Source: CAWFXC01 sp963819735
Lineage (GTDB): Bacteria; Actinomycetota; Acidimicrobiia; IMCC26256; DASPTH01
Reading direction: 5' to 3'
Length of the DNA stretch: 64,000 nucleotides
NCBI GenBank assembly: GCA_963819735.1
Contig: CAWFXC010000001.1
Location: forward strand, 620,001-684,000
The notes beneath the pieces were generated by a model that did no database searches, was not told the origin of the DNA, and saw nothing but the letters and a program-made list of their open reading frames with translations. The position numbers and the translations under genes were made by a program. Below, one piece after another: positions 25,601-35,383 of this stretch. The first letter of the stretch is position 1. Each line of letters starts with the position of its first letter.

Positions 25601-27076
25601 TCAGGTGGGCGTGGAGGTGGAGGCGGACTCGAGCCAGAGGGCGGCAACGCCCGCCTCGTCGAGCGCGGCAAGATCGAGGTGGCGGCTGATCGCGAGCCGC
25701 TCCATGGCCTCGAACCGACGGCGGTAGACGGCCGCCCAGCCGCGCAGCGCGGACTCGGCATCGACGCCACCGGCGCGCGCGACCACGACGGCGGCGGCGA
25801 GCAACTGCGCGAGCGCGGCTTCGAGATCGTCACCACCGGTGCGCAGCCGCGCCAACGCGGTGTCGATACGGTCGAGCGCTTCGTCGAGGCCGCCCGGGTC
25901 GAGCCCCACCGACGCGGCTTTGCGGAACAACTTGTGGGTGTAGAGGAGCGACGGAAGTCCCGGCGTGATGCCCTCGACGATCGACGTTGTGCCCTTCTCT
26001 TCCTTCTTGATCTGTTCCCAGTTGCGCATGACGTCGGACGTCTGGTCGGCGACGACGTCGCCGAACACGTGCGGGTGGCGGCGCACCAGCTTGTCGTGGA
26101 TGCCGCGGGCGACGTCGGCCATCGTGAACGCGCCCGCCTCCTGCGCGAGCACCGAGTGGAATACGACCTGGTAGAGCAGGTCGCCGAGCTCGTCCTCGAG
26201 CGCGGCGTACGCGACGGGCGGCACCGGGCCGTCGGCGGGCAGTGCCTCCACCGCCTCGACCACCTCGTATGCCTCTTCGAGGAGGTAGCGCGTCAACGAA
26301 TGGTGGGTCTGCTCGGCGTCCCACGGGCAACCGCCCGGGTCGCGCAGGCGCTTGGCCAGCTGGAACAGCCGCACCATCTCCCGCGCCGCACCCGCGGCGC
26401 CGGCGTCGACGAACAACGACGTGAGGTGATCGGGCACGACCGCGCCGCGGTCGAGCTCCTCGAGCGGAACCGTGACCACGGCCTCGTCGGAGAGGCCGAG
26501 CCGTTGGAGCACGACGACGGGCGTGGCCGGGTCGAGGTGCTCGAGCAACGCGAGCTTCACGTCGGACACGACGAACGCGCTGTCGCACTGGGCGATGAGC
26601 ATCGGACCCGCGAGCTCGGCCTGCTCGATCGCGCGACCGTCGACGACGCGCGCTTCGCCGTCGATCGGGTCGATTCCAAGTCGGACCCACGCGAGATCGG
26701 CGAACGACAACCCGGGCACAATGGTGAGCTCGATCTCGCCGCGGGCGGCGACTTCGTGCAGCAGCGCCACCGTGCGCTCGGCGACCGCGGGGTTGCCGGG
26801 GACGCCGTAGACCACTGCATCGTTGCTTTGTGCGACCGCGCTCGCCACCAACGCGGCGACGATCTGCGTGTACGCGGTGTCGAGGTCGGGCGCGGCGTCG
26901 TAGACCGCGTCGAACGACTCGAACGCGAGCCCGCCCGCTTCGAGCTGCTCGACCGCGGGATGCCGGCGCGTCCGCAGGAAGCGCGTCGACGCGCCTTCGA
27001 GCGCGGCCCGCGCCACCGGAAGGAGGTGATCGGCTCCCGCCGGCCCGAGCCCTACTGCGATCACCCGGCCCGGCAC
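25601..27076 (-). CDS. mazG: MazG nucleotide pyrophosphohydrolase fused to a tetrapyrrole-methylase-like domain
   Basis: 491 residues. The first ~220 (VIAVGLGPAGADHLLP, YGVPGNPAVAERT, IVPGLSFADLAW) are the SAM-methylase-like domain of the YabN type. From ~235 comes MazG: LRDPGGCPWDAEQTHHSLTRYLLEEAYEVVEAVE, ALEDELGDLLYQVVFHS (EExxE and ExxD metal sites) and a partial second unit (VMRNWEQIKKEEKG, LPSLLYTHKLFRKA). MazG removes aberrant NTPs. GTG 27076 is the start, ten bases after the surA-like stop. The order mfd-surA-like-mazG-eno is the mycobacterial one. Confidence 0.92.
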   Translation of the reverse strand: MPGRVIAVGLGPAGADHLLPVARAALEGASTRFLRTRRHPAVEQLEAGGLAFESFDAVYDAAPDLDTAYTQIVAALVASAVAQSNDAVVYGVPGNPAVAERTVALLHEVAARGEIELTIVPGLSFADLAWVRLGIDPIDGEARVVDGRAIEQAELAGPMLIAQCDSAFVVSDVKLALLEHLDPATPVVVLQRLGLSDEAVVTVPLEELDRGAVVPDHLTSLFVDAGAAGAAREMVRLFQLAKRLRDPGGCPWDAEQTHHSLTRYLLEEAYEVVEAVEALPADGPVPPVAYAALEDELGDLLYQVVFHSVLAQEAGAFTMADVARGIHDKLVRRHPHVFGDVVADQTSDVMRNWEQIKKEEKGTTSIVEGITPGLPSLLYTHKLFRKAASVGLDPGGLDEALDRIDTALARLRTGGDDLEAALAQLLAAAVVVARAGGVDAESALRGWAAVYRRRFEAMERLAISRHLDLAALDEAGVAALWLESASTSTPT

Positions 27077-27086
27077 GGGAGTTGCC

Positions 27087-27680
27087 CTACCCGCCCGAGG
27101 TGGTGCTCGCGGCCGCGCACCCGGACGGCGGGCACACGCCCTGGCGCGGATGCCAGGTTCCGTAGCGCGGGTCGACGGTCACGTTGCTCGACTTGAACGC
27201 TTTGGTCACGAACGTGTCGAGGTCGCTCTGGGTCTTGAACCCCAGCGCGTTGATGTAGGCGTTGTAGTCGACGAACGTGTCGCGCAGGCTGTTCGGTGCA
27301 CCCTTGATCTGGCTCGCCAGTTGCTTGCGGAGCTTGACCCGGGTGGAGTTCGACACGGTGATCTTGCGGCGGGCGGCGTCCTGGCGCATCAACGCGACCT
27401 GGATCCGCTGCGTGAGCCAGTTGGCCGACACGTCGGCGGTGATCGAACCGTTGGTCGTGCTCAGGGTGCCGCCCTGAGACTTGATGTTCTTCTCGACCGT
27501 CGGGCTGTGGGCGAGCCAGGAGAGCTCGTCGTTGACGGTGTTCTGCGAGACCTGCTTCCCGTTCACGCTGTAGGCGACGGGGCTGAACCCGGTACCCGCG
27601 GCGACCCCGGCCACCACCGCACCGACGACACAGATGGCCGCGACGACCGCGACGAGAACGAGAGGAAGGCGACCTTTCAT
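27087..27680 (-). CDS. exported SurA N-terminal-domain protein
   Basis: 197 residues. A signal or anchor helix (LPLVLVAVVAAICVVGAVVAG) is followed by YSVNGKQVSQNTVNDELSWLAHSP, the SurA_N pattern, and a helical chaperone-like domain. No parvulin isomerase domain is present. The C-terminus (CPPSGCAAASTTSGG) has two Cys. Its ATG overlaps the mfd stop (ATGA). Mycobacteria carry a small exported protein (LpqU) in the corresponding place, though not the same family. Confidence 0.75.
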   Translation of the reverse strand: MKGRLPLVLVAVVAAICVVGAVVAGVAAGTGFSPVAYSVNGKQVSQNTVNDELSWLAHSPTVEKNIKSQGGTLSTTNGSITADVSANWLTQRIQVALMRQDAARRKITVSNSTRVKLRKQLASQIKGAPNSLRDTFVDYNAYINALGFKTQSDLDTFVTKAFKSSNVTVDPRYGTWHPRQGVCPPSGCAAASTTSGG

Positions 27681-30600
27681 GGCGTTGCGGAGGCTAGCGC
27701 GGCCTCCGCGGGAGCCGGGATCAGATCGACCAGCAACGCGGTGAGTGCAGCGGCGACCTCGGCCGGCTTCGTGGCGACGGGCACCACGAGCTCGGCGTCG
27801 CTCGCGCCACGGGACGACGACGGGTCCTTGGCCACCGACTTGGGTGCGAGCCGGCGCAGCCGCACCTTCTGCGACTCCTTGAGCGCGAGGCCGACGATCC
27901 GCGCGGTGTTGCGTTGCACGGTGATGCTGCGGATGCCGAGGCGCACGCACTCGGCGCGGAGGCGGGCCACATCGAGCAGCGCGGCGGCCGATGGCGGAGG
28001 CGGGCCGTAGCGGTCCTCCCATTCCGAGCGCAGGTCGTCGACGTCGGCCGGGGTGGTCACCGCGGCGAGGCGACGGTAGGCCTCCATGCGCACGTCGTCG
28101 CGCGCGACGTAGTCGCGTGGAAGGTTGGCGTCGACGGGGACGTCGATGATGATGTCGACTGGTTCGACCACCGGCTCGCCCTTCAACTCCCCCACCGCTT
28201 CGGTGACCATCTGGCAGTACAGGTCGAACCCGACGGCGGCGATGTGCCCCGACTGCGCGGCGCCGAGCAGGTTGCCGGCGCCGCGGATCTCGAGGTCGCG
28301 CATCGCGATCTTGAAGCCCGACCCGAGCTCGGTGAACTCGCCGATCGTCTTCAGCCGCTCGTAGGCCTCTTCGGTGAGTACGCGGTCGGGGGGATGGAGA
28401 AGGTACGCGTACGCGCGCTGGCCCCGTCGGCCGACGCGGCCGCGGAGTTGGTAGAGCTGCGCGAGCCCGAGCAGATCCGAACGGTCGACGACGAGCGTGT
28501 TGACCGTCGGCATGTCGATGCCGCTCTCCACGATGGTGGTACACACCAGCACGTCGAACTCGCGCTCCCAGAAGTCGAGCACGACGCGCTCGAGCCGGTT
28601 CTCGTCCATCTGGCCGTGCGCGACCGCGACCCGCGCCTCGGGAACCAGCTCGCGCACGTGTTCCGCCACCAGTTCGATGTCGCGCACCCGGTTGTGCACG
28701 TAGAACACCTGGCCCTCGCGGAGCAGCTCCCGCCGGATGGCCTCGCCGACCGCGCGGTCGTCGTACTCGCCGACGTAGGTGAGGATCGGTTGGCGATCCT
28801 CGGGCGGCGTGTTCACCAACGACAGGTCGCGGATCCCGGTGAGCGAGAGCTCGAGGGTGCGCGGGATCGGGGTGGCGGTGAGCGTGAGCACGTCGACGTT
28901 GGTCGACATCTGCTTGATCAACTCTTTGTGCTGCACGCCGAAGCGCTGCTCCTCGTCGACGACGAGGAGGCCGAGGTTCTTCGGCCGCACGTCGGTCGAG
29001 AGCAAGCGGTGTGTCCCGATGAGGATGTCGACCGCGCCACTCTCGAAGTCGCGCACGACGGCCGACTGTTCCTTCGCCGACAGGAACCGCGACAGCACTT
29101 CCACGCGCACCGGATAGTTGGCGAACCGCTCGCGGAACGTCTGACCGTGTTGGCCCGCGAGCAGTGTGGTCGGTACGAGCACGACGACCTGCGTCCCGTC
29201 CTGCACCGCCTTGAACGCGGCGCGCACCGCAACTTCCGTCTTGCCGTAGCCGACGTCGCCGCACACGAGGCGGTCCATCGGGATCGGCTGCTCCATGTCG
29301 CCCTTGACGTCGTTGATGGCCTGGAGCTGATCGGGCGTCTCCTCGAACGGGAACGCCTCCTCGACCTCGTGCTGCCACGGCGTGTCGGGCCCGAACGCGC
29401 GACCGGGCGTCGAGATGCGTTGCCGGTAGAGCACCACGAGCTCTTCAGCGATCTCGCGCACCGCGCTGCGCACCTTGGCCCGCTGGCGCTCGAAGTCGGC
29501 GCCGCCCATCCGGTTGAGCGACGGCGTCTCGCCGCCGGTGTACTTGCGCACGAGCCCGACCTGGTCGGTGGGCACGTAGACCTTGCCGTCCTTGAACTCG
29601 AGCCACAGGTAGTCGCGCTCGATGCCGGCCATGGTGAGCGGCTTCATCTCGAGGTAGCGACCGACGCCGTGCTGGTAGTGCACCACGTAGTCGCCCGGCT
29701 CCAGCGCGTCGTAGTAGTCCTGCCCCTTGCGAGCGCCGCGGGCGCGCCGGTGCACCCGCCGACGACCGGTGAGATCGGCTTCGGCGACGAGCGCGAGCTT
29801 GGCGCCGGGGAGGACGACGCCGCGTTCGAGCGACGCCACCAACAACCGGATCGCGCCCGGCGCGGGTTCGGCGGCGGCGGCGTCGATCCCTTCGCCGGCC
29901 AGGATGTCGTGCAGTCGCTGCGCCGATCCGGTCCCCTCGGCGCCGAGCACCACCCGGTAGCCCTCGCCTGCGAGCGCTCGCAGGCGACGCGCCAGCGCGT
30001 CGGCGTCGCCCACCACCGGGTCGAACGCGCTGGCCGCGAGGCGCGGCGTATCGGGACTCTCGGGCGTGGCCAGCAACGACACCGCGCCCGCGCGTGTGCG
30101 CGAGCAGCCGGTCGAATCCGAGCGAGAGTCGCGGCAGGTCGCGTTCGCCGGCCGCGCCCCACGTGATGGCCAGGCTCGCGGCCAACGACTCCTCTTCGTC
30201 GAGGAGGTCCTGCGCGCGGTCGCGCATGCGCTTCGGTTCGACGAGCAGCACGAGCGCGTTTTCGGGGAGCAAGTCGGAGAGGAGGCGGTCGCCGTCGCAC
30301 AGCCACGGCAGCCACGACTCCATGCCGTCGAACACCTGGCCCTCGGCGAGCCGTTCCCACTGCTCGCGACCCCAGGGCTGCGGGCCCACGAGGGCGGCGG
30401 CGCGGGCCCGCACCTCGTCGGTGGGGAGCAGCTCGCGCGTCGGGAAGATGCGCGCTTCGGTGAGGTCGTGGGTGGACCGTTGGTCGGCAACCGCGAACGC
30501 CGAGAGTCGGTCGACTTCGTCACCCCAGAGGTCGATGCGCACGGGATGGTCGTCGGTCGACGGGTAGACGTCGACGATCGAACCCCGCACCGCCAGCTCG

Positions 30601-31130
30601 CCGCGCGCTTCGACCTGGTACTCGCGTCGGTAACCACCGGCGACCAAGCGCGCCACCAGCTCGTCGCGGTCGACATGGTCGCCCGGCTTCACGATGACGG
30701 GATCGATCTCGTCGACGTGCGGACCCAGGCGCTGGACGAGCGCCCGCACCGGTGCGACGACGATGGCGGGGGGCACGTCGGCGCGCAGTCGCCACATCAC
30801 CCGCAGCCGGCGGCCCATCGTCTCCAACGAGGGCGACACCCGCTCGAAAGGGAGGGTCTCCCACGCGGGGAAGTACTCGACGTCGTCGGCACCCACGAAC
30901 TGCGCGAGGTCGCGCACGAGCCGTTCGGCCTCGGCGTCGGTCGGTACCGCGAGCAGCAGGGGCCGGCGGTTGGTGACGGCCGCGAGCGCGGCGACGAAGA
31001 GGGCCCGGGCCGTCTCCGGCACCGCCACCACTGGTTGACGGGCCACCACCGCGCGCAGCGCCGGCTCCTCGGCGAGGAGTGGGACGAGCGAGGCGAGGGG
31101 CGGGCCGGGAGGCCGGGTGGGGTTGGTCAT
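27677..31130 (-). CDS. mfd: transcription-repair coupling factor (frameshift at ~30.09 kb)
   Basis: Two frames cover one Mfd. ATG 31130 to ~30092 encodes the UvrB-like front (~346 residues: FPAWETLPFERVSPS, GYRREYQVEARGELAVRGSIVDVYP). The other frame continues to 27677 with the RNA-polymerase-binding part (YVVHYQHGVGRYLEM) and helicase motor (CGDVGYGKTEVAVRAAFK, VVDEEQRFG, TATPIPRTLELS, GRVGRRG). The join falls in a CG run: the expected run is two bases longer. The span is 3454 bases, and adding two gives 1152 codons, a normal Mfd. Mfd removes stalled polymerase and recruits UvrA. As this is a core gene, sequence error or very recent slippage is likely. Confidence 0.93.
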
Positions 31131-31185
31131 GGGGGCGCGACGATGGCCGGCTGCCATCGGGCAACCGGGGGTTCGATGTTACGTG

Positions 31186-31791
31186 TCAGTTGAACCGGTT
31201 CATCGTGGCGTCGATTCCCTCGGCCACGATGCACTCGACTGCGTCGGCCGCCCGCTCGATGGTGACGTCGATCTCGGTACGGTCACGCTTCGAGAACCGC
31301 TTGAGCACGTGGTCGACGCCCTGCTCCTTGGAGGCCGGCTTGCCGACGCCGATGCGCACACGCAGGAACGCATCGGAGTGCAGATGCGCCTTGATCGACT
31401 TCAGGCCGTTATGGCCCGCGAGCCCGCCGCCCGACTTCACCTTGAGCGCGGCGACCGGGAGGTCGAGCTCGTCGTGCACGATCACGATCTGCTCGGGCGT
31501 GACGCCGTACCGGCGCGCCAGTGCGGCCACCGCCAGGCCGGAGTCGTTCATGTACGTGAGCGGCACCGCAAGCGCGACGAGCGAACCGTCGATGCGGACC
31601 TGGTCGACCCGGGCGTGCTCCTTGCCCTTCCGTAAATTCGCACGATGACGTTGCGCGAGCAGCTCGACCGTCTCGGCTCCGACGTTGTGACGCGTGCGCG
31701 CGTACTCGTCGCCCGGATTGCCGAGCCCGACCACGAGCAGGTCGGCCGCGGTGCCCTGGCGCGGGCCGAGGTTCCCCCGGCGCCGCAGCAC
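31186..31791 (-). CDS. pth: peptidyl-tRNA hydrolase
   Basis: 201 residues. LLVVGLGNPGDEYARTRHNVGAE holds the catalytic His, LTYMNDSG and GGGLAGHNGLKSI the substrate-binding Asn residues, and IVHDELDLP the catalytic Asp. Releases tRNA from dropped-off peptidyl-tRNA. GTG 31791 begins three bases after the rplY stop, so translation is coupled. rplY-pth is a conserved pair. Confidence 0.95.
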   Translation of the reverse strand: MLRRRGNLGPRQGTAADLLVVGLGNPGDEYARTRHNVGAETVELLAQRHRANLRKGKEHARVDQVRIDGSLVALAVPLTYMNDSGLAVAALARRYGVTPEQIVIVHDELDLPVAALKVKSGGGLAGHNGLKSIKAHLHSDAFLRVRIGVGKPASKEQGVDHVLKRFSKRDRTEIDVTIERAADAVECIVAEGIDATMNRFN

Positions 31792-31794
31792 GAG

Positions 31795-32454
31795 CTACTC
31801 GCCGTCGGCGTCGCCCGCACCGCCGGCCGCGGGCGCTTCGGCCTCGCCGGCTTCGCCCTCGACCGCCTCGCCCTCGGCGAGCTCCTCGGCCTCGGTGGCG
31901 ACACGGGGCGCGGCCACCTGGGCGACGACGGTGTCGGCCTCGGCCTGCGCCATCACACCGGTGGTGAGGGGGATGTCGGCCACCCGCAGCTGATCGCCGA
32001 TCGCGAGCTCCGACACGTCGATCTCGATCGCGGTCGGGATGTTCTCCGGCATCGCCTCGATGGTGAGGTTGAACATGAGCTGCTCGAGGAGACCGCCGTC
32101 GCGCACACCGGTGGCCTCACCGATGAGGTGGAGCGGGATCTCGGCGCTGACCGCGACGTCGCGGCGGATGCGGATGAAGTCGACGTGCACCAGCTCGCCC
32201 CGCGTGGGGTGGCGATGGATCTGGCGGGCGAGGGTGAGGATGCTCTGGCCCTCGACGTCGAGGGTGATCAGCGTGTTGGCACCGCTCTCTCCGGCGAGGA
32301 TGTGGGAGAGGTCGCGGGACGGGACGGTGACGGACACCGTGTCCTCGCCGAGCCCGTAGACCACGGCCGGCACCTTGCCCTCCCGGCGCAGGCGGCCCGC
32401 CGGGCGGGAGCCGAGCTGCGACCGCTTTTCGGTGGCGAGAATGATGTCAGGCAT
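31795..32454 (-). CDS. rplY: 50S ribosomal protein L25 (CTC form)
   Basis: 219 residues. The 5S-rRNA-binding L25 domain covers ~1-95 (ATEKRSQLGSRPAGRLRREGKVPAVVYG). The TL5/CTC beta domain covers ~100-185 (IPLHLIGEATGVRDGG, SELAIGDQLRVADIPL). An Ala/Glu-rich acidic tail follows. It is between prs and pth as in other actinobacteria. Confidence 0.95.
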   Translation of the reverse strand: MPDIILATEKRSQLGSRPAGRLRREGKVPAVVYGLGEDTVSVTVPSRDLSHILAGESGANTLITLDVEGQSILTLARQIHRHPTRGELVHVDFIRIRRDVAVSAEIPLHLIGEATGVRDGGLLEQLMFNLTIEAMPENIPTAIEIDVSELAIGDQLRVADIPLTTGVMAQAEADTVVAQVAAPRVATEAEELAEGEAVEGEAGEAEAPAAGGAGDADGE

Positions 32455-32585
32455 GGCGCGCGAAGCCTTTCGGGCAGATCAGGGAGCGCTCCATTGTGGT
32501 CGCTCGGCACCCCCCGCGCCAAACCACCCCTGTTCGACCTGCCGCCGGCGTCCCCCAGGCTTGCGCCGGGCTGCCCCCGGGCCGG

Positions 32586-33569
32586 TCAGACGTTGTCGCC
32601 GCGGAAGATCTCGCTGACGCTGGTGTCCTCGAAGACCGCGTCGAGCGCCTCGGCGATGATCGGCGCGATCGACAGCACCTGGAGGGTGTCGAAACGCTTG
32701 TCGTCGGAGATCGGCAGCGTGTTGGTCACCACGACCTGGCGGATCGGCGCGTTCTTCAACCGGTCGACCGCAGGGCCCGAGAGCACCCCGTGGGTGGCGG
32801 CCACCCAGACCTCGCTCGCACCGCGGTCCATGAGGAGGTTGGCGGCCGACACGATGGTGCCCGCGGTGTCGATCATGTCGTCGACGAGCACGCAGACGCT
32901 CCCGGCCACGTTGCCGACGACGTCGGTGGCCTCGGCCACGTTGTGGGTTCCCTTGGGCCGGCGCTTGTCGATGAACGCGAGGTCGGACTCGACGTTCGCC
33001 ACGCTCAGGCAATTGGCGAACCGACGCGCGAGCTTCAACCCGCCCGCGTCGGGCGACACGACCGCGACTTCGCCGTCGATCTCGCGTGCGACGTATTCGG
33101 CGAGCAGTGGCACCGCGGTGAGGTGGTCGACCGGGCAGTCGAAGAAGCCCTGGATCTGGCCGGTGTGGAGGTCGACGGTGACGACGCGATCGGCGCCGGC
33201 CACGGTGAGGAGATCGGCCAGCAGACGCGCCGAGATCGGCTCGCGTCCTTCGGCCTTGCGGTCCTGCCGCGCGTATCCGTAGAACGGACACACTGCGGTG
33301 ACGCGACGCGCCGACGCGCGCTTGGCCGCGTCGATCATCAGAAGTTGCTGCATGATGCGGTCGTTGATCGGTTCACAGTGGGTCTGCACGACGAACACGT
33401 CGGCGCCCCGGATGCTCTCGCCATAGCGCGCGTAGAGCTCGCCGCTGGCAAAGGTGCTCAGCTTCACGTCGCCGAGGGGAACCTCGAGGCACTCCGCGAT
33501 CTCCTGCGAGAGCTCCTCGTTGCCCTGCCCCGAGAAGAGCATGAGCTTCTTTTTGGATACCGACTCCAT
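32586..33569 (-). CDS. prs: ribose-phosphate pyrophosphokinase
   Basis: 327 residues. FSGQGNEELSQEIAE, RYGESIRGADVFVVQTHCEPINDRIMQ, CPFYGYARQDRK (ATP loop), VDLHTGQIQGFFDCPVDHL, VVSPDAGGLKLAR and the PRPP motif VLVDDMIDTAGTI. Makes PRPP for nucleotides, histidine and tryptophan. ATG 33569 shares a base with the glmU stop (TGATG), so glmU and prs are tightly coupled. Confidence 0.96.
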   Translation of the reverse strand: MESVSKKKLMLFSGQGNEELSQEIAECLEVPLGDVKLSTFASGELYARYGESIRGADVFVVQTHCEPINDRIMQQLLMIDAAKRASARRVTAVCPFYGYARQDRKAEGREPISARLLADLLTVAGADRVVTVDLHTGQIQGFFDCPVDHLTAVPLLAEYVAREIDGEVAVVSPDAGGLKLARRFANCLSVANVESDLAFIDKRRPKGTHNVAEATDVVGNVAGSVCVLVDDMIDTAGTIVSAANLLMDRGASEVWVAATHGVLSGPAVDRLKNAPIRQVVVTNTLPISDDKRFDTLQVLSIAPIIAEALDAVFEDTSVSEIFRGDNV

Positions 33570-35008
33570 CACGTGCCCTCCGCCCCGCCGTCGTCGCCCG
33601 CACCATCCTCGCGCTTGGCGACCCAGCCTTCTTCGATTCGGGCGGGCACTCCCTTGGCGAGCGCGCCCGGGGGAACGTCGCGCGTGACCACCGACCCTGC
33701 GCCGGTGTAGGCGCCATCGCCGACCTCGACGGGGGCGACGAGCACCGTGTTCGATCCCGTGCGCGCGTTCTTGCCCACTTTGGTGTGGTTCTTGCGCTTG
33801 CCGTCGTAGTTGGCGGTGATGTTGCCGGCGCCGATGTTGGCCCCGGCACCGATCTCGGCGTCGCCGACGTAGGAAAGGTGCGGAACCTTCGCACCCTCGC
33901 CGATCTCCGAGTTCTTGATCTCCACGAACGTGCCGACGTGGGCATCGGCCGCGAGCCGCGTGCCCGGCCGCAGCGAGACGAAGGGGCCGACGGTCGCGCC
34001 GTCGCCGATCTCCGCCTCGCGGGCGACGGTCTGGCGCACGACCGCACCCTCGCCCACCACGGTGTCGACGAGCTGGGTGTCGGGCCCGATCACCGAACCG
34101 CGACCCACGCTCGTACGGCCCTCGAGGATGGTTCCGGGCAGGAGCCGGACGTCGGGCGCGAGCTCGACGGTGGTGTCGAGGTAGGTACGGGCAGGATCGG
34201 TCATGCTCACCCCGGCGCGCATCCAGCGGTCGTTGATGCGCGTCCGCAACTCGGCCTCCGCCGCCGCCAACTGGGCGCGGTCGTTGACGCCCACGGCTTC
34301 GGTGGGATCATCGGCCTCGACGCCGGCCACGAGGTGCCCGGCCTGGCGCAGCACCGACACGACGTCGGTGAGGTAGTACTCGCCCTGTGCGTTCTCGGGG
34401 CTCAACCGGCGCAACGCGGGCGCGAGCAGGCCGCGGCGGAAGCAGTAGATCGAGGGGTTGATCTCGTCGATGGCGAGCTCTTCGGGCGTGGCGTCGGCCT
34501 GTTCGACGATGCGCTCGACGCGCCCGTTCGCGTCGCGGACGATGCGGCCGTAGCCGGTGGGATCGGCGACGCGGGCGGTGAGCAGTGACGCCGCGGCGTC
34601 GACGAACCGGTGCTCGGTGGCGAGCGCGGCGAGGGTCTCGGCCCGCAGGAGCGGGGCGTCGCCCATGACCACGATGAGATCATCTTCGGCGTCGGGATCG
34701 TCGGCGAAGGCGGTGAGGGCCACGCTGGCGGCGTCGCCGGTGCCCCGCTGGGTGTGCTGTTCGACGAACTCGACCCGGGGGCCCGCGCCCGCGAGCTGCT
34801 CCTGGAGCGTCTTGGTGACGTGCTCGGCCTTGTGCCCCACCACCACCACGATGCGTTCGAGCGACAGCGCGGTGAGCGCGTCGAGCACGTGCAGCAACAT
34901 CGGACGCCCACACAGGGGGTGCAGGACCTTCGGGATGGGCGATCGCATCCGGGTGCCCTCGCCCGCCGCCAGGACCACGGCATTCAGGGGTCGATACTGG
35001 TTCGCCAT
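33569..35008 (-). CDS. glmU: bifunctional GlmU (UDP-GlcNAc synthesis)
   Basis: 479 residues. The uridyltransferase half has VVLAAGEGTRMRSPIPKVLHPL and the metal Asp in VVMGDAPLL. The linker is followed by left-handed beta-helix hexapeptides (IGPDTQL, EIGDGATVGPF, GAGANIGAGNITANYDGKRKNHT, the acetyltransferase active site). A Gly/Asp-rich tail ends it. Supplies UDP-GlcNAc for peptidoglycan. ATG 35008 has GGGAGA almost touching it. It lies 57 bases after tRNA-Gln on the same strand, so tRNA and mRNA may share a transcript. Confidence 0.95.
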   Translation of the reverse strand: MANQYRPLNAVVLAAGEGTRMRSPIPKVLHPLCGRPMLLHVLDALTALSLERIVVVVGHKAEHVTKTLQEQLAGAGPRVEFVEQHTQRGTGDAASVALTAFADDPDAEDDLIVVMGDAPLLRAETLAALATEHRFVDAAASLLTARVADPTGYGRIVRDANGRVERIVEQADATPEELAIDEINPSIYCFRRGLLAPALRRLSPENAQGEYYLTDVVSVLRQAGHLVAGVEADDPTEAVGVNDRAQLAAAEAELRTRINDRWMRAGVSMTDPARTYLDTTVELAPDVRLLPGTILEGRTSVGRGSVIGPDTQLVDTVVGEGAVVRQTVAREAEIGDGATVGPFVSLRPGTRLAADAHVGTFVEIKNSEIGEGAKVPHLSYVGDAEIGAGANIGAGNITANYDGKRKNHTKVGKNARTGSNTVLVAPVEVGDGAYTGAGSVVTRDVPPGALAKGVPARIEEGWVAKREDGAGDDGGAEGT

Positions 35009-35065
35009 CTCTCCCGCTTCGCTTCCACTCCGCTGTCTCGTGCCAGCTTCTCCGCTACGCAGTAG

Positions 35066-35136
35066 CTCGGGGGCGAGGTTTCGAACCTCGACTTGGGACT
35101 CCAAAGGACCCCGTGCTGCCGTTACACCACCCCCGA
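35066..35136 (-). tRNA. tRNA-Gln (anticodon TTG)
   Basis: 71 bases. Acceptor TCGGGGG pairs fully with CCCCCGA. The anticodon stem GGGTC/GTCCC around CTTTGGA gives anticodon TTG with one T-T mismatch. The T-arm is CGAGG-TTCGAAA-CCTCG and the discriminator is G. CCA is not encoded. It sits just upstream of glmU. Confidence 0.92.
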
Positions 35137-35281
35137 CCGTCCCCAGACCGTCCGCGCGACCCTACCCGCGTCGCCCCGGCCGCCCGCGACCGAATCCGCG
35201 ACCCGGCCGGAGGCGCGGTCGACGCCCGGCCGCGACCCGATGTGCAGAACCGCCCTTCCGGCGGCTAGCTTGCGACCCGCC

Positions 35282-35383
35282 ATGGGCTCCCTGATCAAGA
35301 AGCGCCGCAAGCGCATGAGGAAGAAGAAGCACAAGAAGCTTCTGAAGCGCACGCGCTGGCAGCGTCGTCAGCAGGGCCGCTAA
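35282..35383 (+). CDS. ribosomal protein bS22 (33-residue AURKAIP1/COX24 type)
   Basis: A 33-residue, extremely basic peptide: MGSLIKKRRKRMRKKKHKK, then LLKRTRWQRRQQGR. It matches the tiny actinobacterial 30S protein first seen in mycobacterial ribosome structures (AURKAIP1/COX24 domain). A TAGCTT box lies ten bases before the ATG, with no ribosome site. Its stop overlaps the convergent ispE stop by four bases. Confidence 0.9.
   Translation: MGSLIKKRRKRMRKKKHKKLLKRTRWQRRQQGR

Noticed and set aside
27914..30166. 750-residue plus-strand open frame
   Set aside because: Antisense to mfd; His/Arg/Glu-rich composition without any motif.
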